A model generated the notes under the pieces. The model was not told the DNA's origin, ran no database searches, and was given only the letters and a program-made list of their open reading frames with translations. Positions 8,577 to 16,478 of a stretch of 64,000 bases of DNA are shown piece after piece. This DNA is from Phenylobacterium aquaticum (GTDB lineage: Bacteria > Pseudomonadota > Alphaproteobacteria > Caulobacterales > Caulobacteraceae). The position numbers were made by a program, and so were the translations under genes. Every line of letters starts with the position of its first letter. Position 1 is the stretch's first letter. The stretch is taken from NCBI RefSeq assembly GCF_022695515.1, contig NZ_JALDPT010000001.1, forward strand, positions 310,001 to 374,000, in the 5' to 3' direction.

Positions 8577-11000
8577 ATGAAGCGCCTGGGGCTGATCGCC
8601 TTCACTCTGGCCGTGGCCGCGAGCCGGGCGCTCGCCGCGCCGGCCACGGAGGCTCACGCGGTGGCGGGGCTGGAGAAGCCCGCCGAGATCCGGGTCGACC
8701 GCTGGGGCATCCCCCACATCTACGCCGGTAGCGTCCGCGACGCCTTTTTCCTCCAGGGCTACAATGTCGCCCGCGACCGGCTGTGGCAGGTGGACCTGTG
8801 GCGCAAGCGGGGCCTGGGGCTGCTGGCCAAGGATTTCGGGCCGGACTATGTCGCCCAGGACCGGGCGGCGCGGCTGTTCCTCTACCGCGGGGACATGAAG
8901 ACCGAGTGGACGAGCTATGGCCCCGATGCGCGAGCCTCCACCGAGGCCTTCGTCGCCGGGATCAACGCCTATGTCGGCGAGATCCGCGCCGGGACCCGGC
9001 CCCTGCCCATGGAGTTCAGGATCGCCGGCAGCCAGCCGGACCTGTGGTCGGCGCAGGATGTGGTGCGGATCCGCAGCCACGGCCTGACCCGCAATGTCCC
9101 CAATGAGGTGGGCCGGGCCCGCATCGCCTGCGCCGGCGGGCTGGAGGCGGCCAAGCTCTACAAGAACATCGAGCCCGCCTGGACGACGAAGATCCCCGAG
9201 GGCCTCGATCCCTGCGACATCCCCGCCGATGTGCTCGACGACTATCAGCGCGGCACGGCCGGCGTGAAGTTCGCTGGCCCGCCGGAGAAGCGCGCGGCGC
9301 TGGACCTGCCGCCCGAGGCGGTCGGCTCCAACAACTGGACCATCGCCGGCAGCCATACGGCGACGGGTCGGCCGATCCTGGCCAATGACCCGCACCGCGA
9401 GCACAGCGCGCCCTCCCTGCGCTACATCGTGCAGCTGGAGGCGCCCGGCTTCTCGGTGATCGGGGCCGGCGAGCCCGCCCTGCCCGGCGTCTCGATCGGC
9501 CATAACGAGACCTCGGCCTTCGGCCTGACCATCTTCCCGGCCGACCAGGAGGATCTCTATGTCTATGAGACCAGCCCGAAGGACCCGGACCTCTATCGCT
9601 ATGGCCAGGGCTGGGAGCGGATGCGCACCGTGCGCGAGACCCTGGCGGTCAAGGGCGAGGCCCAGCCGCGCACCATCGTCCTGAAGTTCACCCGCCACGG
9701 GCCGGTGATCCATGACAGCCCCGACAAGCGCCGCGCCTTCGCCCTGCGCACGGTGTGGAGCGCGCCGGGGACCAGCGCCTATTTCGGCTCGACCGGATAC
9801 ATGGGCGCCAAGAGCTGGGCGGCGTTCAAGGCCTCGCTCGACCACTGGGGCGCGCCGTCGGAGAACCAGGTCTATGCCGACACCGCTGGCCATATCGGCT
9901 GGGTCGCGGCGGGCCGCGTGCCGCGCCGGCCGAACTGGGACGGCCTGACGCCCGTGCCCGGGGACGGGCGCTATGAGTGGGCGGGATTCCTCAAGGCCGA
10001 CGAGCTGCCCAGCGCCGCCGATCCCGACCAGGGCTGGATCGCCACCGCCAACGCCATCAACCTGCCCGACGGCTATCCGGTCGCCGTGCGCAAGGTGGGC
10101 TTCGAATGGAGCAACGCCGCGCGGCTCAATCGGATCAGCGAGGTTCTGGCGGCCAATCCCAAGGTCAGCGTCGCCGACGCCATGGCCTTGCAGACCGATC
10201 CCACCGATGTCAGCGCCCGGCCGCTGATCGCCCTGCTGGCCCCGCTCACCAGCGAGGACCGGCGGCTGAACGAGGCGCTGAAGCTGCTGCGCGCCTGGAA
10301 CCTGCGGACCGAGGCCAACAGCGCCGCGGCGGTCATCTATGAGACCTGGGCGACCAAGCACCTGGGCGCGGCGGTGATCGCCCGCACGGCGCCGGCTGCC
10401 GTCCGGCCCCTGCTGGGCCAGGGGGACATCGCCGCGGTCACCGCCTATCTGCAGCATCCGGACGCCGCCCTGGGGGCCGACCCGGCCGCCGCCCGCGATG
10501 CGGTGCTGATCGCCTCCCTGAGCGCGGCCCTGGACGAGCTGGCCACCCGGATGGGGCCGGACCTGACCACCTGGAGCTGGGGCCGGCTGCATGTGGCGGA
10601 GTTCCATCACGCGCTGACGCCCCTGGCCGGAGCGGCCGAACGGGCGGCGATGAGCGCGGGCCCGGCGCCGATGGGCGGGACGGCCCTGTCGCCCATGGCT
10701 GCCACCTGGCGGGAGGGCGACTTCCACCTGATCGCCGGCGCCTCGTTCCGGATGGTGCTGGACGTGGGCGGCTGGGACAACAGCCGGGTGATCAATACGC
10801 CTGGCCAGTCCGGCGACCCGAACAGTCCGCACTATCGCGACCTCTTCCCCCTGTGGGTGTCGGGCCAGTACGCGCCGCTGGTCTATTCGCGGGCGGCGGT
10901 GGAGGCGGCGACCGAGCGGGTGATCACGCTGACGCCCGCCCCCGCGCCGACGCGGAAGGGGCTCGGCGCCCTCATCCCACGGCTGGGACGATCAGGCTGA
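8577..11000 (+). CDS. Penicillin acylase family protein (Ntn hydrolase)
   Basis: An 807-residue precursor with an N-terminal signal peptide (hydrophobic run ending near ALAAPA). RVDRWGIPHIYA and the DAFFLQGYNVARDRLWQ segment belong to the alpha subunit. GSNNW contains Ser251, the autocatalytic cleavage site that becomes the N-terminal nucleophile of the beta subunit. The family cleaves amide-linked acyl groups: beta-lactam side chains, N-acyl homoserine lactones or other N-acyl compounds. The periplasm is the expected site. The 3' end overlaps the convergent DDAH-like gene by 29 bp. Quorum quenching is possible but not demonstrable here. Confidence 0.92.
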   Translation: MKRLGLIAFTLAVAASRALAAPATEAHAVAGLEKPAEIRVDRWGIPHIYAGSVRDAFFLQGYNVARDRLWQVDLWRKRGLGLLAKDFGPDYVAQDRAARLFLYRGDMKTEWTSYGPDARASTEAFVAGINAYVGEIRAGTRPLPMEFRIAGSQPDLWSAQDVVRIRSHGLTRNVPNEVGRARIACAGGLEAAKLYKNIEPAWTTKIPEGLDPCDIPADVLDDYQRGTAGVKFAGPPEKRAALDLPPEAVGSNNWTIAGSHTATGRPILANDPHREHSAPSLRYIVQLEAPGFSVIGAGEPALPGVSIGHNETSAFGLTIFPADQEDLYVYETSPKDPDLYRYGQGWERMRTVRETLAVKGEAQPRTIVLKFTRHGPVIHDSPDKRRAFALRTVWSAPGTSAYFGSTGYMGAKSWAAFKASLDHWGAPSENQVYADTAGHIGWVAAGRVPRRPNWDGLTPVPGDGRYEWAGFLKADELPSAADPDQGWIATANAINLPDGYPVAVRKVGFEWSNAARLNRISEVLAANPKVSVADAMALQTDPTDVSARPLIALLAPLTSEDRRLNEALKLLRAWNLRTEANSAAAVIYETWATKHLGAAVIARTAPAAVRPLLGQGDIAAVTAYLQHPDAALGADPAAARDAVLIASLSAALDELATRMGPDLTTWSWGRLHVAEFHHALTPLAGAAERAAMSAGPAPMGGTALSPMAATWREGDFHLIAGASFRMVLDVGGWDNSRVINTPGQSGDPNSPHYRDLFPLWVSGQYAPLVYSRAAVEAATERVITLTPAPAPTRKGLGALIPRLGRSG

Positions 11001-11739
11001 GGCAGGTCAGGCCGGCCTCGGCCTTGGCGAATTCGCTGATCTCCAGTTCGACCGGCGCGTAACCCGCGGCGACCAGGCGCTCCAGGGTCCGGGGCGCGCC
11101 GACCTGGACGAAGAGGGTGTCGCCCAGGGTCAGGGTGTTGGCGGCGAAGGGCTCGACCTCGTCCACCTCCAAGATCGCGAAGCCTGCGAAGGCGGACGGC
11201 TCGACCCAGGCCGGATTGACCAGCAGGCGGTCGGGCGCGATGGCCGTGGCGGCGGTCTTCAGGTGCAGGGCGCCTGGAACCGGGACGCCAATCACCTCGT
11301 AGCCATGCGGCGCGACCACGGCCTTGAACGCCTGCAGCCCCTCGGGCGAAGTGCGGGTCGAAAGTCCCACGAAGATCCGGCGGCCGATCACCAGCACGTC
11401 GCCGCCGTCCAGGGTTCCCGCCGCCAGGGTGAGTCGCGGCCGGTCCGGCGGCAGGAAGGGCGCGACCTGGGCGGCCTCGGGCCGGCGGGACGGCGCGCCG
11501 GGACGGCAGACGAGGCTGAGCTCGGGCAGGACGACCGCCACGTCCTCGACGAAGGCGCAGTCGGCCAGGGCCTCATCGGCCGCCAGGACCTGGACCTGTC
11601 CGCCCGCCGCGGTGAGCGCCGCGCCATAGGCGGCGTGCTGGGCGTGGGCCAGGGTCATGTCGATGGGCGCACGATCCAGATGGGTGCGCTCGCCGTCGGC
11701 CATGCGCGGACTGGGCGCCCGCAGGATGACGGGTGTCAT
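10972..11739 (-). CDS. Dimethylarginine dimethylaminohydrolase-like amidinotransferase-fold enzyme
   Basis: A 255-residue guanidine-modifying enzyme of the DDAH/arginine deiminase fold. The FVEDVAVV segment (63-70), LDGGDVL (110-116), His159 in HLKT and nucleophile Cys246 in LTCLS match the DDAH catalytic layout. DDAH hydrolyses methylated arginines to citrulline and a methylamine. No transport or arginine-catabolism genes flank it, so its role is open; another small guanidino or lactone substrate is possible. It is convergent with the acylase gene and divergent from fdxA. Confidence 0.85.
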   Translation of the reverse strand: MTPVILRAPSPRMADGERTHLDRAPIDMTLAHAQHAAYGAALTAAGGQVQVLAADEALADCAFVEDVAVVLPELSLVCRPGAPSRRPEAAQVAPFLPPDRPRLTLAAGTLDGGDVLVIGRRIFVGLSTRTSPEGLQAFKAVVAPHGYEVIGVPVPGALHLKTAATAIAPDRLLVNPAWVEPSAFAGFAILEVDEVEPFAANTLTLGDTLFVQVGAPRTLERLVAAGYAPVELEISEFAKAEAGLTCLSLIVPAVG

Positions 11740-11810
11740 CGGAAATCCTCCCGGCGGGCGCGCCTATCAGCCCTTGCAGATAAGTTGCGGCGTGCGGCGA
11801 CGTGCGATCC

Positions 11811-11840
11811 TTGACATCGCGGCCCGGCGCCGTGAAAACC
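11811..11840 (+). promoter_or_regulatory. Candidate fdxA promoter
   Basis: A perfect TTGACA (11811-11816) lies about 65 bp upstream of the fdxA ATG. A weak -10-like cgtgaaaacc begins at 11831. The -35 hexamer is the only strong part. Confidence 0.35.
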
Positions 11841-11881
11841 CGCGCCTTCCTTGGGATTTCGCCCGGAGAAAGATCGCCGCG

Positions 11882-12223
11882 ATGACCTACATCGTCATGG
11901 ACGCCTGCATCAAATGTAAGTTCATGGACTGCGTGGAGGTGTGTCCCGTGGACTGCTTCTACGAGGGCGAGAACTTCCTGGCGATCAATCCGGACGAATG
12001 CATCGACTGCGGTGTCTGCGAGCCGGAATGCCCCGTCGACGCCATCAAGCCCGACACCGAGGACGACCCGGACGGCAAGTGGCTGCGGATCAATTCCGAA
12101 TACGCCAAGATCTGGCCGAACATCACGGTCAAGGGCGAGCCGCCGGCGGATCGCGAACAGTATGAGCGCGAGACCGGCAAGTTCGAAAAGTACTTCAGCG
12201 AGAAGCCCGGTTCGGGTTCCTGA
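11882..12223 (+). CDS. fdxA: 7Fe ferredoxin FdxA ([3Fe-4S][4Fe-4S])
   Basis: A 113-residue soluble electron carrier. The cysteines are Cys9, Cys12, Cys17, Cys21, Cys25 and Cys40-x2-Cys43-x2-Cys46-x3-Cys50, the arrangement of Azotobacter-type FdI proteins with one [3Fe-4S] and one [4Fe-4S] cluster. [13 protein letters not shown] is the near-invariant N-terminus of FdxA, so the ATG at 11882 is secure even though the open frame extends far upstream. The C-terminal extension (YAKIWPNI and after) is typical. It sits upstream of carD, as in many alphaproteobacteria. Confidence 0.96.
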   Translation: MTYIVMDACIKCKFMDCVEVCPVDCFYEGENFLAINPDECIDCGVCEPECPVDAIKPDTEDDPDGKWLRINSEYAKIWPNITVKGEPPADREQYERETGKFEKYFSEKPGSGS

Positions 12224-12539
12224 GCCTCAAGGCCTTGCCTGACCGGGGATAGCTTCCGCTGCGTCTGCGCGGGGGCAAGCCTTTCATTCGGCTGAATTTT
12301 ATGCTAGTGTTCTAACTGACATGGCGAAAGCGAGCACGCGCGCCCTGTCGTTTTTGCAGAAGAGCCGTTGCCGGCCGACGTACGCCTCATAAAGGCGAAG
12401 GGTGTCTTAGAGGTCTATTCCGTTCTCCAAACGAACAGCGCCGCGCAGGTCTTGCGGAGGGGCTGGTTTTGTCTTTGGAGCTCCGGGTTGACAAGGCGTT
12501 GCGTAGGCGGACCGGACGAGGTCGAAAGGACTTGAGCTA
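12224..12539 (+). promoter_or_regulatory. 316-bp fdxA-carD intergenic region with candidate carD promoters
   Basis: No convincing gene is present. A TTGACA lies at 12488-12493, about 50 bp before carD, and a more AT-rich stretch with gctagtgt (12303-12310) resembles a Caulobacter-type GCTANAWC -10. A 23-codon ORF (12321-12392) has no supporting evidence. The gap probably holds a long 5' leader or two carD promoters. Purine-rich gaaagga just before 12540 is a plausible RBS. Confidence 0.4.
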
Positions 12540-13049
12540 ATGAGCAAGAGCGGTCTGGAATTCTCGGTTGGCGATCACGTGGTCTATCCGGCCCATGGCG
12601 TAGGGCAGGTTCAGGGGATCGAAACTCAGGAAGTCGCCGGCTATTCGCTCGAAGTCTATGTCATCACCTTCGACCATGAGAAAATGACCCTCCGCGTTCC
12701 CACCGCCAAGGCGCGCGGCGCCGGTCTTCGGTCGCTGGCCGAGGGCAATGTGGTCAGCCAGGCCCTGACGACTCTGAAGGGCCGCGCCCGCGTGAAGCGC
12801 ACCATGTGGTCGCGTCGCGCCCAGGAATACGAAGCCAAGATCAATTCGGGCGACCTGATCTCCATCGCCGAGGTCGTTCGCGACCTGCACCGCGCCGAGA
12901 ATCAGCCGGAACAGTCCTATTCGGAGCGTCAGCTGTACGAATCGGCTCTGGACCGTATGGCCCGTGAAGTCGCCGCGATCGAGCGCATCGACCGCGAAGC
13001 GGCCATCACCATCCTGAACAAGAGCCTGGTCAAGGCGGTCGCCGCCTAA
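12540..13049 (+). CDS. carD: CarD/CdnL family RNA polymerase-binding transcription regulator
   Basis: A 169-residue CarD-family protein. The N-terminal RNA-polymerase-interacting Tudor-like domain is evident (FSVGDHVVYPAHGVGQV, residues 8-24), followed by a helical DNA-binding C-terminal domain. CdnL/CarD binds the RNAP beta subunit and stabilises the open complex, notably at rRNA and growth promoters. It is transcribed alone, with a clear terminator at 13075-13102. Codon use includes more GAA and AAG than its neighbours, consistent with high expression. Confidence 0.95.
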   Translation: MSKSGLEFSVGDHVVYPAHGVGQVQGIETQEVAGYSLEVYVITFDHEKMTLRVPTAKARGAGLRSLAEGNVVSQALTTLKGRARVKRTMWSRRAQEYEAKINSGDLISIAEVVRDLHRAENQPEQSYSERQLYESALDRMAREVAAIERIDREAAITILNKSLVKAVAA

Positions 13050-13074
13050 GACCGAACTCCGGTTCGACAAGACG

Positions 13075-13103
13075 AAACGCCCGGTCTCGCGACCGGGCGT
13101 TTT
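13075..13103 (+). terminator. Rho-independent terminator of carD
   Basis: A perfect 12-bp stem, aaacgcccggtc (13075-13086) with gaccgggcgttt (13091-13102), and a tcgc tetraloop are followed by T residues. It lies 25 bp past the carD stop. The A-rich left flank means it could also act on transcripts from the other side. Confidence 0.92.
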
Positions 13104-13161
13104 GCGTTTGGGGGCTCGCGGCGCGGCCTTGGGGGCTCGGCCGCGCCGCGAGCGGGGGCGT

Positions 13162-13443
13162 CTATTTCTTGTGCGCGAAGAGCACGCACCAGCCGTTTTG
13201 GGGGATCGGCCCGTCCACCGCCTTGCAGGTTCCGGGGGCGCCGGAACTGGAGCCGGGGACGAAGTAGAAACAGACGCCGCAGCGGTTCTCGCCCTGGGGC
13301 GTGAACTGGTACTTCACGTCGGCCTTGGAGACCTTGATGGAGTCGGCCAGCGCCGGTGCGGCGAGGCCGGCCACGCCAATCGCGGCCGAGGCCACGGCCA
13401 CCCGGCGGATCACCAGGCGGCGGGTCGGATGGGTCGGTTCCAT
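13162..13443 (-). CDS. High-potential iron-sulfur (HiPIP)-like protein, Tat-exported
   Basis: A 93-residue precursor with a twin-arginine-type leader (RRLVIRRVAVASAA, then a hydrophobic run to ALAD) and a mature domain of about 60 residues. The four cysteines Cys55-x2-Cys58-x14-Cys73-x12-Cys86 and the terminal GWC match the HiPIP pattern for a solvent-shielded [4Fe-4S] cluster. HiPIPs are periplasmic one-electron carriers, and export of a folded cluster protein fits Tat. The gene starts 8 bp after the truncated-globin gene. Function with that globin is inferred from context. Confidence 0.85.
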   Translation of the reverse strand: MEPTHPTRRLVIRRVAVASAAIGVAGLAAPALADSIKVSKADVKYQFTPQGENRCGVCFYFVPGSSSGAPGTCKAVDGPIPQNGWCVLFAHKK

Positions 13444-13451
13444 GCCCCCCC

Positions 13452-13922
13452 CTACTTGGTGACGATGACGCGCTGCATCGGCGCGAGCTTGGCGACCAGC
13501 TGGTTCTGGGCCGTGAAGGGCACGCCCTCCTTGTCCATCGACAGCTGCAAATCCTCGGCAAGCGCATTGAAGTCGAGGTTGGTCAGGCCGAGGGAGGCGT
13601 GCACCTCCTTCATGTCGCGGCCGCCATATTCGCAGGGACCGCCGGTCAGGTAGCAGACCTGATTGGTCAGCATGAGCTGCAGGCGGATCAGGTTCACGCC
13701 CTCGAAGCGGGCCTTGATGCGGGGATCGGTGGTGATGCGCGGCACGAAGTCGGCCATGATCCGCGAGATCCCCTCCTTCTCATGGAACGCCTTGTAGGTG
13801 GCGTCCCCGACGATGGGCTCGGCGCCCGCGGCGGGATTGGCCATGGGCTGGGGCTCGGCCAGGGCGGACCCGGCCATGAGGGTGGCGATCGCCGCAAGCG
13901 CGGCGGTGTGAAACTTGGTCAT
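13452..13922 (-). CDS. Exported group 1 truncated hemoglobin
   Basis: A 156-residue protein with a signal peptide (hydrophobic run ending SALAEP) and a TrHb1-type globin domain. Visible are KEGISRIMADFV, the GGPCEYGGRDM motif (94-104) and proximal His108 in the MKEVHASLGL helix. The usual distal TyrB10 position (FY in canonical members) appears to be Val60, and two cysteines (Cys90, Cys97) flank the GGP turn. Most truncated globins are cytoplasmic, so the signal peptide is notable. It lies between DUF3034 (17 bp upstream) and the HiPIP-like gene, and is likely co-transcribed with both. Confidence 0.87.
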   Translation of the reverse strand: MTKFHTAALAAIATLMAGSALAEPQPMANPAAGAEPIVGDATYKAFHEKEGISRIMADFVPRITTDPRIKARFEGVNLIRLQLMLTNQVCYLTGGPCEYGGRDMKEVHASLGLTNLDFNALAEDLQLSMDKEGVPFTAQNQLVAKLAPMQRVIVTK

Positions 13923-13939
13923 GGGAGATGTCCTGAGGG

Positions 13940-14821
13940 CTAGAAGCCGGCTTGCAGCGAGAGGTAGACGCCGCGCTGGTCCTTGAAGGTGGCGATGTCG
14001 CCGAGGTCGACATAGGCCAGCGTCATCGAGAGGTTCTTGTTGACCGCATAGGCGCCGAATACGTCGAAGGCGCGGGTCTCCTTGGCGAAGCCCAGATTGT
14101 CGGGCTTGGTGCGGACCTCGGCCCCGACCGCCAGGCGCTTGCTGATCAGATAGGCCGCGGAGCCCTCGAACTGCGGGCGATAGTCGTCGTGCTTGTCGCC
14201 GCCGAAGCCGAGCAGACCGTACTGGTTGGCCTTGGTCATGCGCACCGTGCCGTTCAGCAGCAGGCTCTTGTCGAGCACCAGCTTGGTGGCCGAGACATAG
14301 TAGTCGACTCCGGTGTCCTTCTTGCCGCCGACGGCGTGGATGATCGCGCCCTTGTCGTTGGACTTGAACTCGGCGCCCACGGCGATCTGCGGCAGCCAGC
14401 GGTCCTGGTCATAGACCGCGTCCCCGGCCACCTTGACCTTCACGCCGACGATGTCCTGGTTGAAGGTGAAGCCGCGACCGAGGCCGAGCTTGGCGCCGGT
14501 GGAGCCGGTGTCGAACTCCTGGCGGGCGTAGGACAGCTCGACGCGATCATAGAAGCCGACGCCGACGCCGTAGGTGCGCAGGTCGTAGTCCTTCAGACCG
14601 ACATAGGTCGCATGGACATTGGCGCCGATGGCGTCGCGGGTCTCGTAGCCGGTGATGGTCGCCCAGTTGGCCAGGCCGCCGCCGCCGACGCCCTCCACAT
14701 TGGTGACCCCGCCAGTCAGCAGCAGCTTGCCGCTCTCGAACGGGAGATCCGCCGCCTGGGCGGCCGCCGACGCGGACGCTCCCAGCGCCAGGGCGGCGAG
14801 GAAATAGGTGACACGCCTCAT
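13940..14821 (-). CDS. DUF3034 family outer-membrane barrel-like protein
   Basis: A 293-residue protein with a clear signal peptide (MRRVTYFLAALALG onward, cleavage near AQAADL). It continues with alternating aromatic/hydrophobic strands and ends in LSLQAGF, a terminal Phe typical of outer-membrane beta-barrels. LLLTGGVTNVEGVGGGGLANWA near the mature N-terminus is characteristic of DUF3034. The biochemical role of the family is not established. It is the first gene of the globin/HiPIP set. The ATG at 14821 begins the signal peptide; the upstream extension is Arg/Pro-rich shadow sequence. Confidence 0.87.
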   Translation of the reverse strand: MRRVTYFLAALALGASASAAAQAADLPFESGKLLLTGGVTNVEGVGGGGLANWATITGYETRDAIGANVHATYVGLKDYDLRTYGVGVGFYDRVELSYARQEFDTGSTGAKLGLGRGFTFNQDIVGVKVKVAGDAVYDQDRWLPQIAVGAEFKSNDKGAIIHAVGGKKDTGVDYYVSATKLVLDKSLLLNGTVRMTKANQYGLLGFGGDKHDDYRPQFEGSAAYLISKRLAVGAEVRTKPDNLGFAKETRAFDVFGAYAVNKNLSMTLAYVDLGDIATFKDQRGVYLSLQAGF

Positions 14822-15009
14822 AAGGGCCCCTCTTTTTGAGCACCGACGCAAGGCCTGCCTCGGTGGAAATCGGCCTCGGAGCGGGATGCTCGGGGGCGGG
14901 CGACGCCGGCGCGCGGTGAGCCGAACGCGCATCGCCTGTCCCGCCTACGCAGGGGCGCGTGATTTCAGATGCCTGGGGGAGAGGAATTTCACCGCGTCGG
15001 GCTGACCGC

Positions 15010-15049
15010 TTGACGCCTTGGGATATTCGCGTCAGACATACTGACATGA
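15010..15049 (+). promoter_or_regulatory. tetR promoter with candidate operator GTCA-N7-TGAC
   Basis: TTGACG at 15010-15015 is a good -35. The element gtcag-acata-ctgac (15031-15045) abuts the tetR ATG and would block promoter clearance or initiation. The 19 bp at 15031-15049 match 15 of 19 positions at 16332-16350, upstream of the ECF sigma gene. Binding by the adjacent TetR protein is inferred. Confidence 0.55.
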
Positions 15050-15675
15050 ATAAAGACCCGGACAGGCCGGCCTATAACAGTCCGCTGCGGACCCGCCAGA
15101 AGGCCCAGACCTCCGAACTGATCATGGAGGCGGTCGGCGCGACCCTGGCCGAGGGCGGGCTGTCGGCCGTGACCATACTGGCCGTGGCGCGCGCCGCCCA
15201 GGTGACGGACCGCACCGTCTATCGCCACTACAGCACCCGCGACGAGATGATCGCCGCCTTCCTCCGCTGGCACCTGCAGCGCTCAGGGGGCGAGGAGATC
15301 AACGCGCCCAAGACGCTGGACACCTACATGGCGACGGTGCGGCGGGTGTTCGCCGCCTGGCAGGCCGACGAGGCGGTGGTGCGGTCGCTCTATCTGTCGC
15401 CGGAAGGCCGCGAATTCCGCAAGTCCACGACCCAGGAGCGGATCACCATCGTGCGTGAGCTGGTGGACGCCGAACTACCGGAGCTCTCCAAGACCGAACG
15501 CGAAGGCCTGGCCGACGCCATGGGCGCGCTGGCCGTGTCGGAGACCTTCGTGCTGTTGCGGGATGTCCGGGGGCTGGACGCCGCCCAGGCCGGCGCCGCC
15601 CTGACCGCCGCGGTGGACCTGATGCTGAGCGGCGCCCGTCAGAAGGCTGCCGCCCTGCGCGCCGGCAAGGCCTGA
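15046..15675 (+). CDS. TetR family transcriptional regulator
   Basis: A 209-residue regulator. The HTH lies at about residues 33-65 (LSAVTILAVARAAQVTDRTV, then YRHYSTRDEM). The ATG at 15046 is chosen because the open frame upstream is not TetR-like and the promoter/operator lies there. It converges on the ECF sigma gene with 2 bp between stops, both stops being embedded in a 7-bp-arm palindrome (15669-15684). Shared candidate operators upstream of both genes suggest it represses itself and the sigma factor or the divergent membrane protein. Confidence 0.93.
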   Translation: MNKDPDRPAYNSPLRTRQKAQTSELIMEAVGATLAEGGLSAVTILAVARAAQVTDRTVYRHYSTRDEMIAAFLRWHLQRSGGEEINAPKTLDTYMATVRRVFAAWQADEAVVRSLYLSPEGREFRKSTTQERITIVRELVDAELPELSKTEREGLADAMGALAVSETFVLLRDVRGLDAAQAGAALTAAVDLMLSGARQKAAALRAGKA

Positions 15676-15677
15676 GG

Positions 15678-16280
15678 TCAGGCCCGGGCGACCGCCGGGG
15701 TCTCCTCCAGATGGCGCCTTAGCTGTTCGAGGCTGCGGCGTAGCTGGGACTTCACGGTGCCCAGGGGCGCGGCCAGCTCCTCGGCGATCTCCTCGTGGGT
15801 ATAGCCTTCGACAAAGGCCAGGCTCAGGGCGTGGCTCTTCTTGGCGCCCAGCTTGCCGAGCCCGCCGGAGAGGTCGATGCGGGCGTCGAGGGGCGCCTCG
15901 GGGGCCGAAAGCCGTTCGGCGAAGTCGTCGATGTCGGCGTGATCGGCCTGGTCGCGCCGCAGCCGGTCGATCGCGGCGTTGCGCAGGATCCGCCAGAGCC
16001 AGGGCATGGGCGCGCCCCGGTCCGGGTCATATCGGCCGGCGTGCTGCCAGATCCGGACGAAAGCGTCCTGCAGGACGTCCTCGGCCACATCGCGGCGCTT
16101 GAGCATCCGCAGAGCCAGGCCGAACAGCCTGCGGCTCGTCGCATCATAGAGCTGCTTGAACGCCGCCCGGTCCTGGCCCGCGACGCGCAGCAACAGGACC
16201 GCGAGTTCGACCTGATCCAGGCCGGGCGCCAGGGACGCCGCCGCGGACTCGACGGACTGAATTTTGGGACGCGCCACCAC
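15678..16280 (-). CDS. ECF-type RNA polymerase sigma factor (SigK-like)
   Basis: A 200-residue group IV sigma factor. Region 2 is at about residues 40-108 (LYDATSRRLFGLALRMLKRR, then VAEDVLQDAFVRIW and PMPWLWRILRNAAIDRLRR). Region 4 is at about residues 135-190 (LSLAFVEGYTHEEIAEELA, then PLGTVKSQLRRSLEQLR). The start is taken as GTG at 16280, with a second GTG in the next codon. An anti-sigma of the cupin/ChrR type lies about 0.9 kb away at 17161 on the opposite strand, separated by a membrane-protein gene, which is unusual. Its regulon is unknown. Confidence 0.92.
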   Translation of the reverse strand: MVARPKIQSVESAAASLAPGLDQVELAVLLLRVAGQDRAAFKQLYDATSRRLFGLALRMLKRRDVAEDVLQDAFVRIWQHAGRYDPDRGAPMPWLWRILRNAAIDRLRRDQADHADIDDFAERLSAPEAPLDARIDLSGGLGKLGAKKSHALSLAFVEGYTHEEIAEELAAPLGTVKSQLRRSLEQLRRHLEETPAVARA

Positions 16281-16330
16281 CGATCACCCCCGATCAGGCC
16301 GCCGCAGACCTCCGTCGCGGACACCATTAA

Positions 16331-16350
16331 TGTCACCATTACTGACATGA
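16331..16350. promoter_or_regulatory. Candidate TetR operator upstream of the sigma gene
   Basis: tgtca-ccattac-tgaca (16331-16347) is an inverted repeat sharing GTCA-N7-TGAC-ATGA with the tetR operator candidate at 15031-15049. It lies 51 bp upstream of the sigma start and 129 bp upstream of the divergent membrane protein, so it could control either. Confidence 0.5.
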
Positions 16351-16478
16351 TGTTCTTTACCATGTCAATCCGACCCGAAGCGGTCGGAGGTTGAAAAAGA
16401 TACGCGCGCGCCGCGCCGCGGATGCGTTGGCGACGCTTTCATGGGCGGCGAGGCATCTGATTTCCGCAGTGCGCCGGT

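Noticed and set aside
8037..10832. 931-codon minus-strand ORF
   Set aside because: It is antisense to hepT and the penicillin-acylase gene and has no family features.
12321..12392. 23-codon ORF upstream of carD
   Set aside because: No RBS, no conservation evidence and no regulatory logic; it may simply be part of the leader.
15669..15684. ggcctga-gg-tcaggcc palindrome between convergent stops
   Set aside because: It is formed by the two facing stop codons and flanking Gly/Ala/Pro-type codons; too short and without a T tract to call a terminator.
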